From Progne subis subis (lineage: Eukaryota > Chordata > Aves > Passeriformes > Hirundinidae): 64,000 nt of DNA. The stretch is taken from contig JAKJHU010000068.1 of assembly GCA_022316685.1 (NCBI GenBank), positions 1,612,001 through 1,676,000 of the forward strand. The letters are read 5' to 3'. The notes beneath the pieces are model-generated. The model was not told where the DNA came from, searched no databases, and saw nothing but the letters and a program-made list of their open reading frames with translations. This document shows positions 1 through 9,620 of this stretch, piece after piece (positions within the stretch are counted from its first letter, which is position 1; every line of letters begins with the position of its first letter). The position numbers were made by a program, and so were the translations under genes.

Positions 1-855
1 CATATCCTGAACCCTCCAAGTGCTACAGCTTTGCTGAAGTCTCTTCACATTGCACAACTTAACTACAGCATTTCATTTACAAACTATTTGTACTCAAGAA
101 AAGCAAAAGGCATTCCAGAACTCAAAATGGAAGCACCAAAATTCATCATGCATCAAGCCTCACATCCTTGCCTCAAACCTTTGTGCTGTAAACCAACATG
201 AAAATGGAGCCAGCTAGGTTTTTAAACAGTGGCTTGCAATTTATAATACTTAGCTAAATCAAAGGAAACTCTCTACCATTATTAGGGCAACACCTCAGGT
301 TATAGGGATTTGTTAAATTCTAATTCAGTATTAAAAAATAAATACCCCCCTTCTCACCCAAGTAACAAATTTCAGAGAACTTTTCACTATGTGTATTATG
401 TATAAACTATAAAATAAATTAATAAAATAATTTTTAAGCATTGATTCAGGCTGCCCAGGAAATGAAACTCAGGCAGCACTTAAAAATCTGTAATGCCTTA
501 CTAGAACTGATATTATTTAATCTAGAAACATGTAATTTAATAAAAGGTAATTTGATTTACACATCTTTGGAGATGAATAACTTCATACATTATTTATTGA
601 CTGAAACAATCAATACAAATTCACCTGGGATTTTACTCAAACCCTTTCAAGAAAACCAAGTAACAAACAAAACCAACAGACAGTATTAGGCAACGACTTT
701 TGAAATCTCCATTGCGGGAAAGAACTGCCGACTTAAACCACTTAAATAGACTTCAGGTAAGTTAGTTAGCATCGTGCCACTCTGAAGTACATACCCAAGT
801 ATGGAATCTCCAAATCTACTAGATGTCAGGGTTCAAACACTGAGTGTAAACTGAC
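1..855 (-). other. CCAR1: CCAR1 intron 2 (5' part)
   Basis: This is intronic sequence downstream of the first coding exon of CCAR1. It is AT-rich. I see no further exon, no repeat family I recognise and no RNA gene in it. The 82-codon open frame on the plus strand at 441-689 has no recognisable protein features. Confidence 0.75.
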
Positions 856-974
856 CTGGCTGAGACACCGCAGTGGCTGTAAACTGAGTAGCCCAAGGGG
901 GATTTTTCTGTCCTCCAAACTGAGCCATGGCAGAAGGTAGAATCTCCTGGGTGTCTATCTTCTGTAACTGCAAC
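856..974 (-). CDS. CCAR1: CCAR1 exon 2: 5' UTR end and start codon
   Basis: This is the first coding exon of cell division cycle and apoptosis regulator 1, a nuclear coactivator that works with nuclear receptors, p53 and Mediator. The start codon is at 926-928 and the first 24 codons begin MAQFGGQKNPPWATQF and continue TATAVSQP, which I recognise as the conserved CCAR1 N-terminus. Translation is 856-928, leaving one base of a split codon. The acceptor is a CTAG directly upstream of 974 and the donor reads CCAG|GTCAGT. The 46 bases 929-974 are normally 5' UTR but stay open in frame upstream of the ATG (see findings). The S1-like, SAP and EF-hand-like parts of the protein are encoded left of the window. 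Confidence 0.95.
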
Positions 975-1810
975 CTAGTAAAACAAAGCGCAGCTGCAAT
1001 CTTCGAAACAAATACCGTCAGGCTATTTTAATTCTGGGCCAAAAAAAAAAAGGGATGCAGTCAAAAAAATCCCACCGAAACATCAAAACTAGAAAAAAAA
1101 AAAGTCTCAAAATATTAGTTTTAGATCCCTAAAGCCCGGTGGGCAACGTGCGTCACGTACGGGAAACACAGAAAGTTGTAAGGCGAGTTACTTTATTTCC
1201 CTAGGGCACAATCTCCATGTCCTACTTCTTAACAATGGGACAAACGCGCTTCAAAATGCAAAAACGCATTCCCGTTTCCAGGACGATCACGGGAAAGGTG
1301 ACTCCGCGAAACCAAGAATTTATTATTTGTTTTCCACGGCCGTGCTCGGCCGAGCGGGAAGTGCCGGCTGCAGAACGCCGCACGCGCTCCCCCGCGGCCG
1401 CTTCCGTCCCCGCGCACAAGGGCACGGCAGCCGCGGGAGCCCGGGACCACGCGAGCACGGCCGGGCCGCGCACCGGCCCCGCCGCCTCCCCGCGGCCCTG
1501 GGCCCGGGCCCGCCGGGACCCGTGCGAGCCTTTACCGCCTCGGCAGCCTCCGCTCCGGGCCGCGTGCCCGGGCCCCGCCGCACGGAGAAAGGCGAAGGGA
1601 GGCGGCGGCGGCGCCGGGCCGGGCGGGAAGCGGGGCCTTCCCGCCCACTCCTCCTCTTCCTCCTCCTTCTCCTCCTCCTCCCGCCGCCCCGTGTCCGCAG
1701 CGCGGGTCCCCGCCCGACCCAACCCGGCCCGACCCGACCCGACCCGGCCCCGCTCCGGGGCAGCCGCGGAGCCCGCGCGCCCCCGGCCCCTCGCGCCGCG
1801 CCCGCGGTAC
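975..1810 (-). other. CCAR1: CCAR1 intron 1
   Basis: This is the intron between the predicted non-coding first exon and the first coding exon. Its 5' half lies in the CpG island and holds a long pyrimidine-rich run at about 1647-1686 and a CCGAC-type pentanucleotide array at about 1713-1752, both read on the plus strand. Its 3' half turns abruptly AT-rich, with A-runs near 1040 and 1095. Confidence 0.7.
1713..1752. repeat. CCGAC/CCGGC pentanucleotide array
   Basis: A short tandem array of GACCC-like pentamers with some GGCCC variants inside the CCAR1 promoter island. A similar CCCGG pentamer run lies at about 2044-2070. Both are GC-rich, could vary in length, and the second can form G-rich structures on the minus strand. 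Confidence 0.6.
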
Positions 1811-1848
1811 CTGCGCGGGACCGCGCCGCCGCCATCGCCGCCCGCCCC

Positions 1849-1858
1849 GCGCATGCGC
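1849..1858. promoter_or_regulatory. NRF1-type site
   Basis: A perfect GCGCATGCGC palindrome in the CCAR1 CpG island. It overlaps the in-frame upstream ATG of predicted exon 1. Binding is inferred from the motif only. Confidence 0.5.
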
Positions 1859-1952
1859 CGAGGCCCCGCGTACGTCACGGCTGCGACCGCGCGAGGCGGC
1901 GCGCGCCCGGCCCTGCCGCGTGCGGAGTCCGCGCGCTCGGGGGAGGGGCCCC

Positions 1953-1965
1953 GCCGCCATCTTGG
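1953..1965 (-). promoter_or_regulatory. YY1-type site 1
   Basis: The plus strand reads GCCGCCATCTTGG, so the minus strand carries the CAAGATGGCGGC form in the same direction as CCAR1. That form and orientation are typical of YY1 sites just downstream of start sites. Confidence 0.55.
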
Positions 1966-1993
1966 GCGAGGCGGGCGCGGGCGGGGCCGCGGA

Positions 1994-2005
1994 GCCGCCA
2001 TCTTG
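1994..2005 (-). promoter_or_regulatory. YY1-type site 2
   Basis: A second GCCGCCATCTTG, 41 bases from the first and in the same orientation. The pair may define the start region of CCAR1. Confidence 0.55.
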
Positions 2006-2362
2006 CGGCGGGACCGCCCTGAGGGAGCCGCGGGCCCGGAGAGGGCCCGGCCCGGCCCGGCCCGGCCCGCCAGCGGTTCGGCGGTGCTCAGACGCGGCCC
2101 GCGCCACCTCATGGTGCCATATCGCTGTAGGATAGGCAGCCCCCAGCCCTCCCCGCCCCCCCCGGTCGTCTGAGAGCCGAGTGTACGCGCACAAACGTTC
2201 GGATGATTCTGTGGGGGAAAGGGATCATCTGAGGTGAAGGCTGAGCAGACCCACCAGAGACACATCAAAGCTGTTAAGATGCTTTAAAACGGAAATTGCA
2301 GCCAGGATCAGTGCGGTAACTATTTCAGTAGTTCTGGGCAAGAGTAATTTCTCTTCTTAGTC

Positions 2363-2459
2363 TGAGTTGGAAAGGACTTAAAAGGACCGTCGAGTCCAGC
2401 TTTTTGAGTGGCCGATTCATGTAGGCATTGGTAGAACCCATGACCTTGGCGTTGCTAGG
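2363..2459 (-). mobile_element. Truncated tRNA-Ile/CR1-tailed SINE (TguSINE1-like)
   Basis: Reading left to right, the segment starts with GAGTTGGAAAGGACTTAAAA and the CR1-type GTCGAGTCCAGC. It then passes into GAACCCATGACCTTGGCGTT, which is the reverse complement of the T-arm to anticodon-arm part of tRNA-Ile. A tRNA-Ile head with a CR1-like tail is the layout of the songbird SINE TguSINE1, so I read this as a minus-strand copy. It stops in the anticodon region near 2459, so it is 5' truncated and cannot be a tRNA gene. The family name is from memory. Confidence 0.6.
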
Positions 2460-5044
2460 AAAAGCTTTCCGTCCCATAAATAGTTTTTTACTCGAGCTTG
2501 TTTTGAAGTGAAATAGAAGTATGAATTCCTACCTACGTTTGAGAGTAAGTCAGCAAGACTTACTGAAATGAAAAGAGGACTTACATTGTCATTAAAATGT
2601 GTTACATTGCCATTAAAAACAGAAGTCGGTGGTGGAATAAAATCCTGAGAAGCAGCAACCTCAAACTCACTTGCAATGAGGTGGATTATGTTGTAGGAGG
2701 GCATCTAGATAAAGAAGCAGAAGATCATCACATGCAAGTAAATTTCTGCCAGCATTTGGTAGTTAACAATATATAAAGACAGATCTGCCTTCTCTGTTTA
2801 AAATATATTTCAAATTAGATGAGGGTTTAGATGTTTCACACTCAGAAAAATAATTCCTACTTTTTAAGTCTGCACATTTTAAACCTTATCTCTTCCTGGC
2901 ATAACTCCATCCAGCTCAGTTAGTTGACTAAAAGCAGAATCTGTACCCTTTAACCCAGAGATAAGATTAAATGTTAAAAGGGTTGCAGGACTTTCTCCCA
3001 CCCTGAATGTGAGGACAATGGCAAAATTGTATTAAAGTAGAAAGTAATTGTCAGTGAATATCAGAGTGTTGTGAAGTAACTATTCTGCTGGTCTTTTACA
3101 TGAGATGATAAAGGCTCTCAAAGAAAGCCTCAGAAGCTCACAGGAACCCAAATCCTGATGTCCTTGAGCAGAACATTCTGTGTACTTTCTTCTTTTCACA
3201 TACATAGTGCTACCACTACCTGGCAGATTTTGCCACCGCCATTTTTAGTACACTAAAAATTCCTTTTGAATTGTTTAGGTCTCTGTATCGTCTTCTCCAG
3301 ACAAACCTCGCTGTTTTGATGAAAAACAGTTGTAATGGAAGTGGCAGTGAAAAAATAATGTGCACTTCTAGTCTTGTTTCTTAAAATAATTCTAGGCCCC
3401 CGAACTATCTTTTAAGTGCATTGGACAATTTAATCTAAAATTGATGAGAGGACAGAGGTGTGAAATACACGGGATTTCTACAAATTACCTTAAAAAAATT
3501 AGGCAGGGTAAGAAAATTATACAAATTCGAAGGCAAAACCCATGAGGCAAAGTGTTGCTTCCAGCTTACTGGGTGACTACAGGAGCTAAGAATCTGCTGG
3601 GGATATTGTGGGTAGAAATGGTCATTTTTAGAGTTTATCATCAAAGAACATCACAAATGTTTTTTGCCCTGTCAGTACATTTAACAAAGATGACTGGAAA
3701 AGCACAGAGAGAACTTAGTACCAGGTACAGTTCAAACAGGGAATACTCTGGATCGCTGCCTTTTGCTCAGGGAATCCATAAGAACTGAGTGCTTCACCAC
3801 TAATTCATCTCTGTCCATTATTGACCCCGTAGAGAGAATTCAGTGCCATAATCAATGCACAGTGACTGAACACCTGCTAGAGAGCGTCCTTTACACAAAA
3901 ATTCAGCACCAAACAGTTGTCCCTGTACAGCAGCAACAGAACTACTGTGACATTTTCCTGCATCAGGTAGAATGAAACTAGTTTCATGTATCTTCAGGTC
4001 TGCTATGAAAGAAAAATGTAGACGGAAATGTGGAAAAGGTTTATTTTTGGTTAGGAAAAAAACCCACCTCCCAGACAATTTAATTGTATTTGTATTTTGC
4101 ATTTCCATATTGACAGAATTGGGAGAGATCTAATGAACACGCTTTTGATTATCTGTACCATTGATAAGATACAGAAATCAGTGTTTCATACCTAACATGA
4201 AGCTACTCAACAAAAAGTGAATAAAGCTGCTCCATCTGTCCAGCTAAATGCCAGTTACAGGGAGGTGGTTACTTCACTCAGTTTTGATGATGAAAAAGCA
4301 TTACATTATTTTTTCCATATTCTTGTTGGAAATACATTTCCATGCATCCTGTTCAATGTCTGAATTAATCTGCAGATCCAAACCTGTCACTACTGGCACC
4401 TGCTTTTTGCAGCTCTCGATGGGGTTGTTTATTTATTCTCTTCAGAAGGCCAGAGGAGAGCATTCAGAGAGAATCAAACACATTTTCACCTTTCTAGATA
4501 TTCAGGAGTTGTAGCAACAGTCCAGTTAATGGGTTTTTTTAATGCTTAAATTATGATAAAGTGCAGCATGTAAGCATCTAAGCAAATTATCATGGACTTT
4601 TTGGTGCACAAAAATTTCTCTTGTAGTCTTTTTGACTGTAGCCATATGTACTTCACACTTTGCCAAGCATGTGACACAGTCAGAACTGAAATTTAATAAT
4701 AAATATAATAAACTGAGCTTTATTACATACTGCTGTACAAAGTATTTGACAAAAGTGTTTCTGAACTGGCCAGACCACTCAAGAATGCAGGAAGGACAGA
4801 ACAGAATTAAACCAACCTGCCCAGGTTTAGCTGATTGCAAGTAACGTTTGTTTGTTTTTAAGAGTCCCAGGGTAAGGATAGAAAAGCTTTTGTGGTCTGC
4901 TATATTGCAATAAAAATAAATGCATTGAGAACAGACTTCTGACAAAGTTTTAAATTAGTAAAAACGTTGTAGCATAAGTAAAGTAATTCTTTATTATTTT
5001 GCAGGTAATAGACAGCAGAAGCACAGAGAAAGTTTTCATCTTGA

Positions 5045-5210
5045 TAAAAGAAAGAAAGTTTTTTCAGCTGGAGCAATTGAGACAGCCCCCATCACTGGAA
5101 GTTCTCCAGACACAGCTGTGCAGGATGCTAGAAAATCCCACCTAGGCTTTCTTTTCCACAAAAGGTGGGACTGGCTGATGGTTTGAGGTCCCTAACAACC
5201 TGATCTATGA
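5045..5210 (+). mobile_element. CR1 LINE 3' fragment
   Basis: The segment ends with GGACTGGCTGATGGTTTGAG and then GTCCCTAACAACCTGATCTATGA. This resembles the CR1 3' end, in which 'ggaccagatgat..tttgaggtccc' is followed by 'aacctgg..tctatga'. Upstream it resembles the 'ctggaagttctccagac' part of the same region. It is diverged and heavily truncated, as most bird CR1 copies are. Confidence 0.65.
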
Positions 5211-8200
5211 ACATCACAATAACAAAAAGAGAAGTAATTCACCTTGCCCAGGAGCCACAAGAACATGGCCTTTCATAAAGTCCTAAGTTTGAAGGATTCC
5301 TTTTTTCTTTACCCAGTTTGACTTGTATTCAAGTCCTCAGTACCTTCAGGAAGGCCCTGGTTTTGTGTTTCTGGGTGTGTCGGGTCTGACTGCACACACA
5401 GAAGATTTCTCAGCTCCCTCCTTACAGCCTTGGGGTAACCCAGCCAGAGTAAAGGTACACCTAGAGACAGGCAATAAAGAAAAGCAATGAGAGGAAAAAT
5501 CCTGACCACCTTTAAAGCCTCAGTTCCATTGCTTGCCAGCAGGAGATGGAGAGCCGAGAACACATTTCCCTTCCACCAGTGCCCGCAGTGCTCAGCCTCT
5601 TCCACAGCAGAGCACAGGCTTTCTCTGACCTGCAGGACAGACGGACAGTTCCTGTGCAGGACAGCTGCGTGCAGACACAGAGGTTTAACCCTCAGGCTGC
5701 CATGGACAGGAGCAGGGAGCGTCCTGACAACTGCTGTGTGTGACACGAGCACAAGCGAGGACTCGTGCAGTGGGACACGGCAAAGGAGCTCGACTGAAAC
5801 TCCCATTTCCACTCTGTTGGCTCAGGTGCAATAGCAGGTGCATATTAAGGGAATATGCCTGTATTCTTGGGGGTTCCATAGCCTCTGGCCCTTGACTGGC
5901 TTACTGGTGAGCACCCTACACACAGCACCCTTGGTGTTTCTTTCTTTTTTTAAATTTTTGTGAGAATCTCCCCTAGGCCTCAGGAGGATTGTCATGCAGC
6001 GACACCCCTGAACCACCCTCACAGAACAAGGTAATTTGCAACAGCACAAAGAATCAGCAAATCCCACTCTTAAAATCTGTTGGAGCCATAATCCAGGTGA
6101 GTCCTTACAAGGCTTTCTGCTGTTGTGGAAGTGAGTTAGGGTCTAGCACCGGAGTGTTTTCTTCATGAAGCACCAGCCTACTGCTTCATTTCCCTGAAGG
6201 GAACCCTCAAGTGAAGGGAGTCGCTCATCCTCCTGGAAGAACAGAGTCTATGTAGAAAACAAAGTGGTCACAAGAAACTGAACTGCTGACTTTTTACACC
6301 GCAGGAAACAAAGGTTTTGCTGTTCTGAGCTGAAAAAAGGGCTATGTCTTACCTCTAGCAGGAACTTAGGAGCCCTTTAGGATCAAACAGCATGAAAGGA
6401 TTACCCAATTATGTTACAAATGGAGAGGCACACATGCTTCAGCAGGACTGCAAGTAATTTTTGTCCTGCTGTAAAAAGATGTGGACATTTTCAAGATTTC
6501 AAGCACTAAGAATGTAAGGTTTTTGTATTAGTGGTATATATCACAAAAGAGTATCCAGAAGTAAGCAGACAGGACATGGAATTGGAGGCTCATCTTTGGA
6601 ATTGTGCTCTAGCCAATGGTTATTGAAATAGCTGGGTTTAAATATCCACATTTTAAATACTTTCTCAGTTTGTCTAATATTTAAAACACAGATGGGCATT
6701 GCTGGTATTTTATTTTAAACTATCTAGGCCATGTCCTGAACCAAAACACTAATTGAAGCATTACCTTGCTTGTGTTTAAATAACATTTGAGTATGTTGCT
6801 TGTTCCGATATACAGAATGCACAGAAACCCCAGTATTTTGATGAATACCCTTTTGAATGTAAACTAATACTCTGTGTTAAACATTAACTATCAACAGCAG
6901 TAACCAACATTAGCACTGTGCAACAGCAAATCCTGGCATTCTATGATATGTAGCAGTGTAAGAGTACTACAGAAAACTTAACTGTAGCACAGCAAAAAAG
7001 CTTATTTTGCAATTTCATTGTTAACAACACCGTTTTAGTCGGCATTGCAATCTAAGGCTTAAGAATTTAAAAGCAGCCAGCATCAATATTGTATTACCTT
7101 GTATAATGTGTATCAGAAATCCAGGATATTAATCAAGCACTAAAACCATCTCCTGGTGGTAAACTCACTTTTGGCCACAGGGACTCGGGGGCAGGTGAAT
7201 CGAGTTCAGTTTTGTTCCCGTAAGTGGTGAAGCCGTTTCAGTACCTCTCTGTGTAACGCACCCCATAATCTCTGAGGCAGTACAGCTCTGACTGGGGTCA
7301 CAGTGCCCGCTGGGAATGCCGGGGGAGGCAATTGGCACCTGCCTGGCGGGACCTTAAAGGGACCTGGGAAATGTTTCTCATCTCTAGCTCTTCCTCGGGA
7401 ATGATATTCTTGGGTCTGGCCCAAGGCTCAAAGTGCCTCTCAAAATCCACGTGCTTTCCTGAGACACCTGTGCTGGGGGCTCCCTGCTCTAATACTGAAC
7501 CCTGGAACATGGGACTCTGGAGCAAAGACTGAAGAGAGCAGTTCAGAGAGGGCCTGGGGCAGCTTGGGAGGTGTTGTTATAAAACCCCAGAAGCGTTGAT
7601 CCTCTACAAGAGCATCTTACATAGGAGGGTCAAGGTCTCCCTGTTGGATGATCACATCCTTCCCCCAGGATTTAGAGGTACTGTATCACACAATGTAGTT
7701 TCTTTCCAGGGCATTAGTGAAGCCAGAGGATACCAGCATTTTTCTGCTCTCTAGGGGATTCCAGTTACTTGGAAGATTATTTTTGCTTATTATTTTGCTG
7801 CTGCACATACTGGAGAAGGAAAAGAAGCAAGTATGAGCAGAGTTGCATTCCTGCTTTTCTTCATATCTAAACAACAGGGATTCTGTTTAGTATTGCTGGG
7901 CACTACGATGTCAGGAAAGCAGGCTAGTGCTGATGTCTGTTTTGAGAAAAAACCCCAGCCATACCCTCTGATCTGCAGCAAATAGAACCTGAAATATTTC
8001 CAGTGGCTGGTAATGAAATGCCACAGTGAACGATTCCCAGAAGCTTGCTCTGCCAGACAGGTAGCAAAAAGAGACACTGTACAGATACTGTGTTCCCAAA
8101 TGGTTTTGTCCTTTTTAGTCAGAAACTGAAGTTCTGATTTTCTGGCTGCTTCTCTTGCTTCTCTGCACCTGGGCACAGGTCAGTCAGCCTGAAGCAGAGG

Positions 8201-8369
8201 CAGACTGAGAACAGGGACTGGATTTATGCCTGTCCCTTTCCAGTGCAGAAACCTGCTGACTTTTTGGGTGAAGACCCTGTAGGTCCTATTGATAATTAAC
8301 AAATATGCTTCTACGTGTGATAGTGGTTGTTATTACTAGGAGCAGGAAAGAAAAATTAGGCGACTAAGT

Positions 8370-9620
8370 GCAAAATAGAAGTATAAAATTTATTTAAAAC
8401 CACCCACAAAGTTCTGTGTAATCAGGAATGATACAATTTGTAATAGTCTTTTTAAAAACTCATGACAAGATTTAAAATATATTTTCAATTACAGTATTCA
8501 TTTAGCCTTATTCAGTTAGGACAATAATAAAAAAAAGAAAGTTTACGTTCTAAACAGATGAGACACACAAGAAAAATAGAACAGAACAGACAATTTCCAC
8601 AATGACAATTTTTACATGTATGTTTCAATACTAGTATCAACATTTCAATGCATCTTGCTACATAAACATGAAATCATGTACAACAACTGCTTGCACCAAA
8701 AAACATAGCTTAATTAGATCTTTCAAGTAACATGCAGTCACAACTCACAAGTCTTCAAGTACTGCTGGTAAGGGTTCCCTTGTCTGCAAAGAAGATTTTA
8801 AGGTTCGGTTTCTCAGCTAGCATAACTCTGCCCAGCTCCACCAGCCTCAGGGAGCTTGGCTCAGTTATACTAGGAAAGAATCAGGCCCCAAATGTTTGTG
8901 TTTTGTTTTTTTGTTGGTTTTTTTTTTTTGAGAAAAGAAGTAATTTTTACACTTTCTCCTGTAAATACTGTGACATAACGAAGTGCTTTTTCTTTCTGAT
9001 TTTTTTCTCCCTGTACATAATTTTTTGCTTAAAAAATGTTAGTTTTGTATTCCAGATGTCAATACAGTATGTTGGTAACTGGGAATAAAACCTCAAATTC
9101 GAAGCTGAAAGATAATTATCAAATGCATCCCAAGGAAAGAAAGATTGAAAGGAAGAAAGAGAGAAGGAAAAAAACCCATGACTTTTTTTTCTTTTGCTTT
9201 GGCATATGGTTAATCTATCTTCCCAAAGCAGGAAGGACTTCATTAGCCATAGCATTTCAGAACAGCGTGTCCTTACATATTTATGTTCTTTCTTAATGAC
9301 AGTAAATGCTGATCAGTACTTGTGACCTGGCGTGATATGGTCACATCATGAAGAGCTGTCTCTCCTAGACCGAACAAATAATTGTAGAATAATTCACTAA
9401 TAAAGCCTGAAATGTATGAATGTTTGCATTGGTTAGAACTGGCTTTCTTTTAGCAGAACTGAGATATCCCATTTGTTCTTCTTGACTACAATTATTTTTT
9501 CATTTAGAAGACACGAGCTTCATAAAGTTCAACTGCTGCCTTTTGAGTTGCATGGACTACACAGGCATTCACAAAGTTGGTACAAAATCTGTTCTCATTA
9601 GGCTCTGCAGTATCACTGCA
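8370..9620 (-). other. Candidate terminal exon of an unrecognised gene
   Basis: Bases 9504-9620 form 38 open codons and a TAA in phase 0 directly after a strong acceptor, a pyrimidine-rich tract ending TTTTTACAG at 9621-9629. The peptide begins CSDTAEPNENRFCTNF and ends AAVELYEARVF. Three cysteines are spaced C-x11-C-x6-C and the C-terminal half looks helical. About 1.1 kb of T-rich, UTR-like sequence follows on the minus strand and reaches AATAAA at 8389-8394. I do not recognise the protein, and no gene between TET1 and CCAR1 is known to me. It could be a lncRNA, a decayed gene, or chance. Confidence 0.35.
8389..8394 (-). terminator. Candidate poly(A) signal AATAAA
   Basis: The plus strand reads TTTATT, so the minus strand reads AATAAA within TTTTAAATAAATTTTATAC. 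It would end the candidate exon at about 8365-8375. It could alternatively be a very distal end of a long TET1 3' UTR. Confidence 0.4.

Larger units (their letters stand above)
1811..2010 (-). other. CCAR1: CCAR1 exon 1, predicted 5' UTR exon
   Basis: The 3' end is set by a donor, CGCAG|GTACCG, at 1805-1811 inside the CpG island. This is the only good donor I saw between the promoter and the coding exon. The 5' end is an estimate. Two YY1-type sites (reading AAGATGGCGGC in the direction of CCAR1 transcription) lie at 1953-1965 and 1994-2005, and in vertebrate promoters this motif tends to sit just downstream of the start site. The exon contains two ATGs, one of them in frame with CCAR1 (see findings). 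Confidence 0.55.
1330..2200. promoter_or_regulatory. CCAR1: CpG-island promoter of CCAR1
   Basis: This is about 0.9 kb of very GC-rich sequence dense in CpG, flanked on both sides by AT-rich DNA. It contains an NRF1-type palindrome GCGCATGCGC at 1849-1858, a CREB/ATF-type TACGTCAC at 1871-1878, and two YY1-type GCCGCCATCTTG sites at 1953-1965 and 1994-2005. There is no obvious TATA box, as expected for a broad housekeeping promoter. CCAR1 leaves it leftward. Divergent rightward transcription is possible, but I saw no exon to support it. Confidence 0.85.
2201..8369. other. Intergenic sequence upstream of CCAR1
   Basis: No gene could be established here. The stretch contains a SINE fragment (2363-2459), a CR1 fragment (about 5045-5210) and an exon-like segment on the minus strand (5313-5460) with good splice-site matches but no recognised product. 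The remainder is unremarkable AT-rich DNA. Confidence 0.6.

Noticed and set aside
1217..2268. Long open frames on both strands (318 and 348 codons) in the CCAR1 CpG island
   Set aside because: GC-rich DNA lacks stop codons. The translations are Arg/Pro/Gly/Ala repeats, open in several frames at once, with no domain.
2400..2462. tRNA-Ile-like sequence
   Set aside because: Only the T-arm to anticodon part is present and it is joined to a CR1-like tail, so it is a SINE fragment and not a tRNA gene.
5309..5812. 167-codon minus-strand frame with a receptor-like C-terminal look
   Set aside because: The hydrophobic part is the pyrimidine tract of a possible splice acceptor. There is no family match. 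Only the 148-base exon-like part is kept as a weak finding.
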